48,039 nt of DNA from Oscillospiraceae bacterium (GTDB taxonomy: Bacteria > Bacillota > Clostridia > TANB77 > CAG-508): positions 1 to 48,039 of the forward strand of contig WQVL01000011.1 of NCBI GenBank assembly GCA_009785865.1, written 5' to 3'. This document shows positions 1 to 9,433 of the stretch, in pieces. The position numbers and the translations under genes are program-made. Position 1 is the stretch's first letter. The number at the start of each line of letters is the position of its first letter. The notes beneath the pieces are model-generated. The model saw only the letters and a program-made list of their open reading frames with translations. It was not told where the DNA came from and searched no databases.

Positions 1-2498
1 AATGAACCGTTACTTGCGTTGATGTCATAATTAGTAAATGCATGTGTGTTTAATACGCTTATTACTCCTGGGGCTACTTGAGGGTTTAATGCTGCTAGGT
101 CATTATCTATAAATAGTCCATTAAGTGCTACATTTCCTGTGAATATTGCTTCGTTTGCAATAGTTAGGTCTGGTTTATGCTGGTTATTATGGTGTACATA
201 TGCTCCTCCTCCATTACTTGCTATGTTGTTTCTTATAGTTCCCCCTGTTATATTCATACTTGTAGGCGCCTGCATCCCAGGTATACCAAGATGGATACCA
301 CCACCGTTTCTTCCAGCATTATTCTCTCTAATTTCTCCTCCTGTCATTATAAAATGATTTGTACCTACTCCGCCTCCATCGCCAATCATGGACACGCTAT
401 TTCCACTGATATTTCCACTGATTTCTCCATCATGCATTATAAATTGCTCTGCAAATACTCCTCCTCCTAATTCACCACCTGCAGTATTTCCTCTTATTCT
501 TCCATCATACATTGTAAAATGGTTCGCGTTTACTCCGCCCCCATTATATCCAGCTACACTGTTATTAATAATTTCTCCTCCATGCATTATCATAGTATTT
601 GCCCTTACTCCTCCAGCAGCTAAGGCTGTTGCACCGTGATTTCCACTGATTTCTCCATCATACATTGTAAAATGGTTTGCCCTTACTCCTCCAACACCAG
701 TTGACATCATTCTGTTGTCAGTAATTTCTCCTCCATGCATTATCATAGTATCTGCCCATACTCCTCCAACGCCAGTTTCTGAGTCAACATTTCCACTAAT
801 CTTACCATCATACATTGTAAAATGGCTTGCCCTTATTCCTCCAACACCGAGCAATTGCAGTATTATCAACAACTTCTCCTCCATACATTATCATAGTATT
901 TGCCCATACTCCTCCAAAAGAATAATTTCCGGCTCCAATAATTTCCGGCTCCATTGTTACTAATTTCTCCTCCATGCATTATCATAGTATTTGCCCTTAC
1001 TCCTGCTACTGCACCATTATATCTTCCATTGTTACTAATTTCTCCTCCATACATTATCATAGTTCCAGTAATATACACTCCAGAACCTCTATGTCCTCTA
1101 ATTTCTCCATCATGCATTGTAAAGCTGTTCGCAACTACCCCTATATAGCCCAGTGATGTTCCAGTAATTTCCCCTCCATACATTGTGAACTTTCCATTGC
1201 TCACATATACTAAGCTTTCATGCCAGTTTGTTGTTTCAATTGTTCCATCATTCATTGTGAACGTTCCATCACTTACATATACTCCGCCTCCATGAGTAGC
1301 CCAGTTTCCAAAAATCGTTCCACCGTTCATTGTGAAGTCTCCATTACTTACATATACGCCACTTCCTTCATTTCCATTAATCGTTCCATAGTTCATTGTG
1401 AACGTTCCATCACCTACATATACGCCGCTTCCTTCATTTCCATTAATCGTTCCATCACTCATTGTGAACGTTCCATCACCTACATATACGCCACCTCCAT
1501 AAGTAGCCCCATTTCCAAAAATTGTTCCATCACTCATTGTAAAATTTCCATCTCTTACATATGCGCCACCTCCATAGGTAGCTCCGTTCCACCTGAGTAT
1601 TCCACCATCCATTGTGAAGTTCCCATCGCTTAAATATACACCGCCTCCATAAGTGGCCCAATTTCCAAAAATCGTTCCATCACTCATTGTGAAGTTTCCT
1701 CCACTTACATATACGCCGCCTCCATAATCAACTATATTATTGCTAATTTCTCCACCATTCATTGTGAAGCTTCCACCGCTTACATATACGCCTCCCCCAC
1801 GATAAGCATAATTCCAACTGATTTCTCCATCATTCATTGTGAAGCTTCCACCGCTTACATACACTCCACCTCCATAGGTAGCCCAGTTTCCAAAAATCCA
1901 TCCTCCGTTCATTGTGAAGGTTCCTGATGTTATAATTCTTCCATTGATTTCTGCTCCATTTTCAATATATAGTATTCCTCCAACTTCAACGATGATATCT
2001 CCAGTTACAACTCCTCCTGCAACTATTTCTACTGTGTCTCCATTTGCAACTGTGAATCCGTCCAGTTGGAAAATCAATTGTAGATAATAGTGGCATTATT
2101 GGTATATATCCACCCATAGCTTCTATTTCTATATATTCTGATTCTTCTAGCTCTTCTTCATCACTATACTCTTCATACTCTTCATATTCATTTGATTCTG
2201 CTTCTTCTTCATATTTATATAGTTCTTCTTCGTTCGACTCCAGTTCCTCTTCATTTTCTTCTTCATCATAATAGTAGGCAACATTATTCTCATCATTGCC
2301 CATTACTATCTCATTATATAAGCCCGCTAATACCGGCAAATTCACAGTTAATAACATTACTACTGCTATTATTCCTGCTGCCCTTTGCATTCCCAACTCT
2401 AACTTATTTTTCTTTTTCTTGTCTACCAAGTATATTAGTCCTATACACATCGCTATTATCATTATTGCTATAAAATGAAAAGTATTCATATTCATCAT
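1..2498 (-). CDS. Repeat-rich beta-helix surface protein, 3' end outside the window, with three CGG +1 sites
   Basis: The N-terminus has two hydrophobic segments (about residues 7-24 and 38-60) around a Lys-rich stretch. An Asp/Glu-rich linker follows (residues 70-130), then more than 20 repeats of about 20-30 residues built on FTMNGGxIxGN and GGGVYVSDG. Such repeats form right-handed beta-helices in cell-surface and polymorphic-membrane-type proteins, so it is probably an exposed adhesin. It is open in one frame only if the C of in-frame CGG is skipped at 2058-2060, 929-931 and 847-849. At 847-849 this restores AGVGGIRASHFTMYDG, which matches a neighbouring repeat (TGVGGVRANHFTMYDG). The start has three nearby ATGs behind AAAGGAG. 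The ligand is unknown and the end is not visible. Confidence 0.8.
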
Positions 2499-2755
2499 TT
2501 CTCCTTTATTAATCCAAAGTTCTCCTTTGAACCTAATTTCTCTATGTAAATAGTACTATTTTTTATATGCAATGTAAATGGCATTTCCTTCCTGAACGCT
2601 TATGTCACAAAGATTTCGACTGTTCCTCCTTAGGGAGCTGCACTTTCTATTTTAGCCTCTCATATATTAAACTTCTATTACAATTTCATTGCATTCTCCC
2701 TATTTAAAGTGTTTTTCTTACGCATTCTTAGCCTTAAAAGATTTCTTTCATATGC
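2499..2755. other. Intergenic stretch, no gene seen
   Basis: The stretch lies between the surface protein start and the rubrerythrin terminator. No convincing ORF or known riboswitch was recognised. A short fragment at about 2719-2745 resembles the end of the dispersed leader repeat (minus-strand GGCTAAGAATGCG). It probably carries the surface protein promoter and leader. Confidence 0.4.
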
Positions 2756-2792
2756 AAAAAAAGTCTGATTCTATACTTTAGAATCAAACTTC
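2756..2792 (-). terminator. Rho-independent terminator after rubrerythrin
   Basis: On the minus strand an imperfect stem (AGTTTGATTCTA with TAGAATCAGACT) is followed by seven T residues, just beyond the rubrerythrin stop. Confidence 0.8.
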
Positions 2793-2811
2793 TTCTTTAT
2801 CTTCTCTTTAA

Positions 2812-3354
2812 TTAATAATTTTGTGCTCTAACTTCAAAAAATGCTTCTGGATGCTTACACACTGGACACATTTTTAATGCTGTTTCACCTTCTAACATGT
2901 GACCACAGTTTCTACATTCCCAAGCTACTGTATCTTGCTTTTTAAATACTTCATTATTTTTTACATTTGCTAATAGTTTTCTATATCTATCTTCATGCTC
3001 TTTCTCTATTTTCGCTACACCTTCAAATAATGCTGCTATTCTACCAAATCCTTCTTCTCTTGCTTCTTCTGCAAACTTAGCATACATGTCTGTCCATTCA
3101 TAGTTTTCTCCTTCTGCTGCATCTTCTAAATTCACTTCTGTTGTTGGTACTTCTCCTCCATGTAATTCCTTAAACCATAGTTTTGCATGTTCCTTTTCAT
3201 TTTCTGCTGTTGATAAGAATAGCGCTGCTATTTGTTCATATCCTTCTTTTTTTGCTTTAGCTGCATAATACGTATATTTATTCCTTGCTTGTGATTCTCC
3301 TGCAAATGCCGCCATTAAATTACTTTCTGTTCTTGTTCCTTTTAACTCACTCAT
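2812..3354 (-). CDS. rbr: Rubrerythrin
   Basis: This 180-residue protein is a non-haem di-iron peroxidase that reduces H2O2 in the cytoplasm of anaerobes. The N-terminal ferritin-like four-helix domain shows the ligand pattern around [17 protein letters not shown] and KIEKEHEDR. The C-terminal rubredoxin-like domain has CRNCG and CPVCKH, which bind one iron. The start at MSELKGT is chosen because GGAGG lies 8 bases upstream; a longer reading has no such site. It sits directly downstream of a Fur/PerR-type regulator gene on the same strand, fitting peroxide-responsive control. It contains no in-frame CGG. Confidence 0.95.
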   Translation of the reverse strand: MSELKGTRTESNLMAAFAGESQARNKYTYYAAKAKKEGYEQIAALFLSTAENEKEHAKLWFKELHGGEVPTTEVNLEDAAEGENYEWTDMYAKFAEEAREEGFGRIAALFEGVAKIEKEHEDRYRKLLANVKNNEVFKKQDTVAWECRNCGHMLEGETALKMCPVCKHPEAFFEVRAQNY

Positions 3355-3383
3355 AATATACCTCCTTAAATTTTTGACAAAGA

Positions 3384-3776
3384 TTATCTCTTGCAACTAC
3401 TACAAGTTCCTTCAATCGTTATGCTATCCATTGTAACTTCCATATCAGTATCTTCTGATATTGCATCCATTACTTGTACAGCTCTAAAGTCATACTCAAA
3501 ATCTGCTACTTTACCACATATTTTACATATAACATGATTATGTGGTTTTTTAAAATAGTCATATCTATCAGGGCCATCATGAACTGAAATTCTTTTAATT
3601 TCACTGCCTTCTTCTAGCATTCCTAAATTCCTATAAACTGTACTTCTACTTGTACTCTTACTAGATGCTTTTTTACTCGCTTTTAAAGCTATATAAATCT
3701 CTTCTGCTGTTGGATGTGTACAGCTGCTTTTTAGTACCTCTAGAATTTCTTCTCTTTGTTTCGAGTAGTTTTTCAT
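3384..3776 (-). CDS. perR: Fur family regulator, probably PerR
   Basis: This 130-residue protein has an N-terminal winged helix ([12 protein letters not shown] is the recognition-helix signature of Fur proteins) and a C-terminal metal-binding dimerisation domain. [11 protein letters not shown] and the terminal CSSC supply the regulatory-site histidines and the structural Zn(Cys)4 site. Position beside rubrerythrin supports a PerR-like peroxide sensor over a Fur or Zur iron or zinc sensor, but sequence alone does not settle this. The start is the ATG at 3776 with GGAG 8 bases upstream. A 25-bp palindrome lies just upstream and is probably its own operator. Confidence 0.88.
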   Translation of the reverse strand: MKNYSKQREEILEVLKSSCTHPTAEEIYIALKASKKASSKSTSRSTVYRNLGMLEEGSEIKRISVHDGPDRYDYFKKPHNHVICKICGKVADFEYDFRAVQVMDAISEDTDMEVTMDSITIEGTCSSCKR

Positions 3777-3792
3777 AAATATATCTCCTGCC

Positions 3793-3817
3793 AAAATTAG
3801 GAATCATTCCTAATTTT
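3793..3817. promoter_or_regulatory. Perfect 25-bp palindrome, likely Fur/PerR-family operator
   Basis: The arms AAAATTAGGAA and TTCCTAATTTT are perfect inverted repeats around TCA. The site lies about 16 bases upstream of the regulator start. Size, AT-rich arms and place fit a Fur/PerR box controlling perR and rbr. Confidence 0.7.
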
Positions 3818-3879
3818 AATTTCATTATATCACAGTTTCCTAATAGGTCAATAGTTTTTCTGCATATTTTACTTTTAAA

Positions 3880-3908
3880 TTGACAATAGTATGTACAAGA
3901 AATATAAT
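3880..3908 (+). promoter_or_regulatory. Sigma-A type promoter for cytidine deaminase
   Basis: Consensus TTGACA at 3880-3885 and TATAAT at 3903-3908 are separated by 17 bases. The promoter is 37 bases upstream of the cdd start. Confidence 0.8.
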
Positions 3909-3944
3909 GAATATACTAGCATGATAAAAGAGAGGTGTTCAATT

Positions 3945-4341
3945 ATGAATTTAGATGAAGAAATTAGAATTGCAAAGGAAGTACGTAAAAATGCTTATGT
4001 ACCGCACTCTAAGTATTGGGTAGGCGCTGCTCTTAAAGGAAAATCTGGCAAAATCTACTCTGGATGTAATGTTCAAAATGATGGACTAATGTCTATATGC
4101 GGTGAAAGAACTGCATTTATAAAAGCTATCTCTGAAGGAGAAAAAGAATTTGAGCACATTGTAGTCTGTGGAGGAGCTGATATTAATATACTAGAAGATT
4201 GCTTGCCTTGCGGTTATTGTAGACAATTCATGAATGAGTTTGTGGATGCTAGTTTTTAAATATATGCCCTTCGGGCCTAATGATGAGATAACTGAATATA
4301 GTATGAATGATTTATTGCCACACGGTTTTAGGTTATTATAG
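3945..4341 (+). CDS. cdd: Cytidine deaminase, with an in-frame TAA followed by a CGG +1 site
   Basis: Cytidine deaminase converts cytidine and deoxycytidine to uridine in pyrimidine salvage. The zinc site is visible as SICGERTAF (Cys and catalytic Glu) and CLPCGYCRQ. The start at 3945 follows AGAGAGGTG. Frame 0 meets TAA at 4257-4259, then ATA TAT GCC CTT CGG at 4260-4274. Skipping the C of CGG gives GPNDEITEY and the usual ending NDLLPHGF, stopping at 4341 for about 131 codons, the normal family length. So the CGG rule restores the tail but a TAA remains where Lys would be expected. Removing one T from the TTTTT run also restores the tail without using CGG. The gene may carry a real nonsense mutation or a base error. 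Confidence 0.75.
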
Positions 4342-4358
4342 CAAACAATAAGTATAAT

Positions 4359-4398
4359 GAGAGGCTTTTCTGAAATAGGATAGGGCCTCTCTTTTTTT
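4359..4398 (+). terminator. Terminator after cytidine deaminase
   Basis: GAGAGGC and GCCTCTC form the stem around a 19-base loop, followed by seven T residues. Confidence 0.8.
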
Positions 4399-4466
4399 GC
4401 ACGTTTTATAATTTAAATTCATATAATATTTCAGAAAACATATATTTAAAGAGGAGTGATTTCTAA

Positions 4467-4607
4467 ATGAATAAACTTGATATGGGTGCAATAATGTCTA
4501 TGCTTTCTAAAATGGATAAAAAAGATTTAGAAGCAGGTATAGCACAAGCAAATAAGATTTTGCAAAGTAAAAGCAAGGAAGAAATTATGAAAGATTTAAA
4601 GAAGTAA
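4467..4607 (+). CDS. Small protein of unknown function (46 aa)
   Basis: The ATG at 4467 follows AAAGAGGAGTG. The product is 46 residues, Lys- and Met-rich, and predicted helical (MNKLDMGAIMSML and so on), without membrane segments. It is the first gene of a three-gene run (4467, 4621, 5033) whose genes are 13 bases apart and then overlap. The family is not recognised. Confidence 0.7.
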   Translation: MNKLDMGAIMSMLSKMDKKDLEAGIAQANKILQSKSKEEIMKDLKK

Positions 4608-4620
4608 GGCGGTTTTAAAT

Positions 4621-5040
4621 TTGAATAACGAGGATATGTCGAGCATTTTAGAAAAGTTAAATATCGATTCAAATTCTATTTCTCCAGATATGGTAAATGG
4701 TTTTTTAAGTATGCTTGGAAATTCTAACAAAGTTGATTCTGATCAGGTTAATAATGAGAATGATTCCTATATTTCGCCAGAACCTAATGACACCAATGCA
4801 TCTGAAGCAAACAATACTTCTAATGCATCTGGTATTGATATGGACACATTATTAAAAATGAAGTCTATAGTTGAGAAGATGAATGTAAAAGATGACCCTC
4901 GTTCAAATTTACTTGCTTCACTAAAGCCATACCTAAAGGAAAGTCGAAAAGATAAGTTAGACCAATATATACAAATGATGAATATGAGTAAAATGGTAGA
5001 TTTCTTGCCTTTTATGGGTGGTGGAAAGAAAGATGAATAA
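4621..5040 (+). CDS. Unknown protein, Asn/Ser-rich linker and helical ends
   Basis: The product has 139 residues, starting at TTG 4621; an ATG at 4636 is possible but has no well-placed ribosome binding site. The N-terminal helix (MSSILEKLNIDSNSISPDMVNGF) is followed by an Asn/Ser/Glu-rich linker (about 40-75) and a charged helical tail ending in FLPFMGGGKKDE. Its first part resembles the preceding 46-residue protein in style (Met-rich short helices), and its stop overlaps the start of the next gene. No known domain is recognised. Confidence 0.7.
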   Translation: MNNEDMSSILEKLNIDSNSISPDMVNGFLSMLGNSNKVDSDQVNNENDSYISPEPNDTNASEANNTSNASGIDMDTLLKMKSIVEKMNVKDDPRSNLLASLKPYLKESRKDKLDQYIQMMNMSKMVDFLPFMGGGKKDE

Positions 5041-5221
5041 TGGATTGTTAGATTTTCTTCCTGGAATAGGTTCCTTAGGTAAAGATGGCTATTTCGAAAT
5101 ATTTGGGATAAAGCTCTATACAGACGATATAATTATACTCTGCTTGTTGTTCTTTCTATATACAGAAGAATCTCAAGATTATATGCTATTTATTGCTCTG
5201 TTGCTTCTTTTACTATCATAA
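5033..5221 (+). CDS. Small membrane protein (62 aa)
   Basis: The ATG at 5033 overlaps the upstream stop. The N-terminal part (NNGLLDFLPGIGSLGKDGYF) precedes two hydrophobic helices (about residues 30-43 and 50-62) that end in a run of Leu. It is translationally coupled to 4621-5040 and closed by a terminator. Similar short tail-anchored products occur near sporulation or envelope genes in Clostridia, but no function is claimed here. Confidence 0.65.
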   Translation: MNNGLLDFLPGIGSLGKDGYFEIFGIKLYTDDIIILCLLFFLYTEESQDYMLFIALLLLLLS

Positions 5222-5250
5222 AACTCCAGCTGCAAGCTGGAGTTTTACAT
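5222..5250 (+). terminator. Terminator, may serve both strands
   Basis: AACTCCAGCT-GCA-AGCTGGAGTT is a perfect stem followed by TT and an AT-rich tail. It lies between convergent genes. Confidence 0.8.
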
Positions 5251-5267
5251 TTTATATTTTTATATTC

Positions 5268-5681
5268 TTATACGATCGTCTGTGTTCCTTCGAATTTAGG
5301 CCCAACATATTCAGCTGATCCAAATGCTAATATCGGATAAAATACTATCGGCAATAGTATTAGTCCTATCATAGTTCCGGCTTCACGCCCAAATGATTGC
5401 GCTAGCTTAATTGATAAATATATTGTAATACCAAGTGATGCAAATCCTCCTACAAACGGAATGAAAGCTGCTAGATATAATAAGACCCATAATGGATTTA
5501 TTCCTGCAATTTTAAATACTATTATCATATTGAAAACGGGAATTAGCGCATACCAACCGGGCTCTCCTGCCTTAGTAAATATCTTCCAATATGAAAAAAT
5601 CATAAGAAGCGCTACAGGTAGGGTAACTACTATGAAAAACAGCATAAACATTACCATAAACATAAATATAGTATATTCCAT
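5268..5681 (-). CDS. Small polytopic membrane protein, DUF5684-like
   Basis: This 137-residue protein has about four membrane segments. The motif IFTKAGEPGWYALIPVFN after the first helix is typical of the DUF5684 / signal-peptidase-I-associated small membrane proteins. It lies 17 bases downstream of minC on the same strand and is probably co-transcribed with the cell-shape operon. The role is unknown. Confidence 0.75.
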   Translation of the reverse strand: MEYTIFMFMVMFMLFFIVVTLPVALLMIFSYWKIFTKAGEPGWYALIPVFNMIIVFKIAGINPLWVLLYLAAFIPFVGGFASLGITIYLSIKLAQSFGREAGTMIGLILLPIVFYPILAFGSAEYVGPKFEGTQTIV

Positions 5682-5698
5682 CTTTTTCTCTCCTTTCC

Positions 5699-6310
5699 TT
5701 AACTTTCTAATACCATTTTTTCATCTTGTATGTACGCATATTTATATTCTTCATATAAATCTGCTTCTTCCATTTCTTTTATTACATTTGCTATCCTTAT
5801 TTGTGGACAATCTAAGCAGTTAGCTGCTATTATTGCTTTTTTATTTCCTTTTGCACCAGCATGTGCTAGTCCTCTAAGTTCTCCTAGTATAACTATATTC
5901 TCTCCTGCTATTACTTCTGCTCCACCATTTACATCGCCTAAAATAACTAAGCTTCCTTCAAATTCTAATCTTTGTCCTGATCTCAATCCGCTTCTATAGA
6001 ATTTAGTTTCTGAATTTTCGATATCTCTTTCAAAAACTTTCTTTATTCCATGTAGTCCTAATATTTGCGGACTATCAAATGATACTTCCACATCTATTTC
6101 ATTTTTTATTAATCTGCTGATTTCGTTCATTTCCTTATTCTTAAGAACTTTTCCCATTACACATATAGGTGTTTTCTCTGCTTTATATAATTTTTTTAAC
6201 GCTGGTATCTTTTTTTCCAAAGATTCTATTGCTTGAGCATACGTAGCTTGTTCACTTATCATTATTATTATTTCGTCTCTTTTCATATTGATTCTTACTG
6301 GATTTCTCAT
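5699..6310 (-). CDS. minC: Septum-site determining protein MinC
   Basis: MinC inhibits FtsZ polymerisation away from midcell together with MinD. The 203-residue product has a variable N-terminal FtsZ-binding domain and a C-terminal right-handed beta-helix with the family pattern RSGQRLEFEGSLVILGDVNG, then GAEVIAGENIVILGELRG and AHAGAKGN. The start at 6310 is preceded by GGAGG at good distance. It lies downstream of mreD and pbp2, a standard Clostridia order; minD and minE are not seen next to it. Confidence 0.93.
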   Translation of the reverse strand: MRNPVRINMKRDEIIIMISEQATYAQAIESLEKKIPALKKLYKAEKTPICVMGKVLKNKEMNEISRLIKNEIDVEVSFDSPQILGLHGIKKVFERDIENSETKFYRSGLRSGQRLEFEGSLVILGDVNGGAEVIAGENIVILGELRGLAHAGAKGNKKAIIAANCLDCPQIRIANVIKEMEEADLYEEYKYAYIQDEKMVLES

Positions 6311-6354
6311 TTCTTAATACCTCCTATTATATTAACTATATATATTTCACTCTT

Positions 6355-8437
6355 CTAGTTTCTGCTCCCTGATGCTCCCATTGCTGTTCTGTCTTCAAGT
6401 ATATCTTCATTTATCCCGAAATATACTTCAAGTATATCTCTTACTACCTCTGCTACGTGGAATCCACGTCCTCCATTTTCTACTATAACAGCTATTGCAA
6501 TCTCTGGTTCTTCATATGGAGCAACTCCTACAAACCATGCGTTTGGAGTTTCTCCTGCTTCAGCAGTTCCTGTTTTCCCTGCAACTTCAATTGGGAAATT
6601 TCTAAAGACCCCATGCGCCGTCCCTCCCGCATCTGATGTAGCTGCTCTCATTCCTTCTAACACAGCAGCAATATTTTCAGGAGTCATTTCTAAATTTCTA
6701 TTCGGGTAAGACTGTAATCCTAATCTTCTGTTTACTGCTTCACTAATCTCCGTTCTGTCCACTGCTCTTCCATCTCTACTGCTTATCTCTCGTATTAAAG
6801 TTATATCTATATCTCTTCCTCCGTTTACAAGCATAGCAACATGTCTAGCCATTTGTATTGGTGTAAAATTATTTTCTGCTTGTCCGTATTACTGCAGACA
6901 AGGTGTTTCCAGGAAACCATGTTTGACCTAATTCGTTATACAAAGTTCTTCCTGCTACAACTCCAGAAATTTCTCCGGGAAGCTCTATATTTGTTCTACT
7001 ACCTAAACCGAACTTCTTTGAGTATTCTTCTAAAATATCTATGCCCATTGTTGTTCCTACTTCATAGAAGAATATATTACAAGAATATTTTATAGCTTGG
7101 GATACATCTAGCCAGCCATGTCCTCCACCCGTAGCTGCATATATCGAACATCTAGGATTATGACCACCATGAAATATTCCTCCACAAAAGATTCTTGTCG
7201 TTGGCGTTATATACCCTGCTTCTAGCGCTGCTATTGCCGGAACCATCTTATATGCAGAGCCTGGCGCATATCCACTTTGTATAGTTCTGTTTAATAGGCT
7301 CTTTCTTTCTGGATCATTATACTCATTCCATCTTTCTAAACTTATTCCATCTACAAATGATTCTGGTGCAAAGTCTGGATAGCTGGCCATCGCTAAAACT
7401 TCTCCACTCCTTACATCTATCACTACTACACTACCAGCCGTTGCTTCAAATTCTCTTCCAAATGCTCCAGCAGTTATTCTTTCTATATTATTTCTTAGAG
7501 CTATTTCTGAGGCACGTTGTAAGTTTGCACTAATCGTAAGTGTTACATCATGTCCCGCCACAGCTTCCTCTATAATATATTCTCCTGTTCTAGTACCATC
7601 TACAGACATATCTGTTTGTCTTGTTCCATGTTGACCTCTTAAAAAACTTTCAAGAACATATTCTATACCTGTTTTTCCAACATAGTCATGCATGTTATAT
7701 GTTTCGTCTCTTCTTAATGCTTCTTCACTTATTCGTCCGGTATATCCTATTATATGTGATGCTAAGCTTCCCATATAATATTTTCGAGCTGCTCTTACAT
7801 CTACGGCAACTCCTGGAAATCTAATACTTTGTTCCTCTAATTTTGCTACACTTTCGATACTTATGTTAGTTGCTATAACATAAGCTCTCATGCTAGTAAA
7901 TCCTTCTCTTTCTATCCCATATCTTACAGCAATTATTCTTCTTACTTCTTCTGTATCTTCTTGCGTTATTTCATATCTTTCTTTAAACTCATTTAAAACA
8001 TCTTCAGGGGTAGCAGTTTCTTTTATGTTCTGATTTCTTTTCCACGCTTCTATTCTTTCTTCACTTAATGTGAATCTAATTTCCGGATAAATCGCTACTG
8101 GGAAAGCATCTCTATATGCATCTTCATTTTGTTCTAACACGTTTATAACATTTAAAATTGTGCTATTTAAAAGATCATTTTCTATTCTACTCCTATATAT
8201 TACCACACTATACCTTGGCGTTGTCCCTGCTAAAACATTGCCATCTCTATCTAATATATTTCCTCTCGCTGCTTCTATTGTAGTTGTTCTAGTTAATCTT
8301 CTGCTTGATCTTTCATAATATTCTTCCCCATGAACAATCTGGAGGTTGAATAACTGAAAAACTAAAATAAGACCTATTATATATATGAACATAGTTAACA
8401 TGTTATATCTTACATTTTTTTTATCTGGTTTCACCAA
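6355..8437 (-). CDS. mrdA: Penicillin-binding protein 2 (SpoVD/MrdA type transpeptidase), one CGG +1 site
   Basis: The class B PBP cross-links peptidoglycan during elongation. An N-terminal membrane helix (residues 12-32) precedes a dimerisation domain, then the transpeptidase with SAYK (active-site Ser and Lys), YSCNIFFY (the SxN motif) and VAGKTGTAE (the KTG motif). The frame breaks at ATA CGG ACA (CGG 6884-6886). Skipping the C gives SAVIGQAENNFTPIQMARH, exactly the conserved IGQ...TPIQMA block between SxN and KTG. The restored protein has 693 residues, a normal length. It starts 17 bases after the mreD stop. Confidence 0.95.
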
Positions 8438-8454
8438 TTCCTCACATCCTTTAG

Positions 8455-8991
8455 CTAAAAATGTCGTGTCAATATCTTTTTCTCTGTAAAAGTTCTTTCA
8501 ATTAATTTCCCACCTTTTTGGAATAACGGATATATTATAATCGAGAGAATCACATTGTATAGGGTTTCTATCAATATTATCCTTGAAAAAGCTAATATCT
8601 CTACTTGTACTCCTAATACTGCTATTTGCATCATGTATATGATAAGTGTGCTTACAAAAGTTATTCCTGCTACTGTAAGCATAATAGTAATTTTGCTTTC
8701 TTTAGATACATTCTGATTTATTACCCCTGCTAATAGCCCCGCTACCGAAAGTGCTATTCCATTTATTCCGTATTACTCTCCCTATATGTAAGTCTAATAG
8801 TACTCCTAAAACTGCACCTACTGTTACTCCGTAAATATGTCCCATGTATAGCCCGAGTAAATATTGCTAGTATGATAAATAAGTTTGGACCGTACTCCAG
8901 CAATAGTAAACCAACTAAAAAAGTTGGACTGAAGCAAATATATTATTATGAATGATATAAATATGCATAATATGCAAAGTGCTTTTTTCAT
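8455..8991 (-). CDS. mreD: Rod shape-determining protein MreD, three CGG +1 sites
   Basis: Read plainly, this looks like a 75-residue fragment, but skipping C at CGG 8890-8892, 8853-8855 and 8768-8770 yields one 177-residue protein. It starts at MKKALCIL behind AGGAAGGAA. Joined stretches include FTIAGVGPNLFIILAIF, FTGLYMGHIYGVTVGAVLG and GRVIGINGIALSVAGLLAG, the typical MreD pattern of 5-6 membrane helices. MreD works with MreC, PBP2 and RodA in side-wall synthesis, and pbp2 follows directly. mreB and mreC are not found upstream, so they must lie elsewhere. Three sites in 537 bases give the densest test of the CGG rule here. Confidence 0.93.
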
Positions 8992-9433
8992 ACATTTCCT
9001 TCCTATACGCAGCTATATAGTAAATTCCCGCTCGCTTTTTAGATATTATGCTTAAAGCATAACTTATCTCTACGCATATAGCTTATCTGCAACTAGCTAT
9101 GCTATAACAGCTAAAAAAATGCTAGAGCTAAGGAAAATAAAGCGCTTTTCTCTATTCTTAGTAAATCTCATATTTCTATTCTAATTTTTGTATCTTTTGT
9201 TTCTATTCTTTTCTTACGGGTTCTCTTTATTCCTCAAATCATTGCTAATCAATACCTTTGTCACATAATTGTAACACAAGCTTCATATTTATGAAATACT
9301 ATTTATGAAAAAATATTATATAATATATATATAGGATTTACTAAGGCATAGCCCATTTTACGTAGTATAAATACTAACATCAAGAAAGTTTAAATGCTTA
9401 GTAATCCCTCACAAAAGATTTAGGGAGTTACAA
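8992..9433. other. Intergenic region between divergent genes
   Basis: The region separates mreD (minus) and the HExxH protein (plus). It contains one degenerate copy of the leader repeat at 9057-9135 and an AT-rich stretch near 9295-9340 that probably carries promoters. No gene is seen. Confidence 0.6.
9057..9135 (+). repeat. Dispersed leader repeat, degenerate copy A
   Basis: It contains CATAACTTATCTCTACGCAT and ends in ATGCTAGAGCTAAGGAAA, with an internal partial duplication (GCTTATCTGCAACTAGC). It is oriented toward the plus-strand gene at 9434 but is 300 bases away. Confidence 0.6.

Noticed and set aside
929-961. The 16-bp tandem duplication as the sole cause of the frame break in the surface protein
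   Set aside because: With the CGG skip at 929-931 both copies translate and the repeat frame continues, so no deletion has to be assumed.
139-2473. Many plus-strand ORFs opposite the surface protein
   Set aside because: They are mirror readings of the repeats on the other strand, have no ribosome binding sites and are low in complexity.
2580-2650. Possible riboswitch before the surface protein (GGAGGAACAGTCGAAATC on the minus strand)
   Set aside because: It looks structured but matches no riboswitch class I know, so it is not called.
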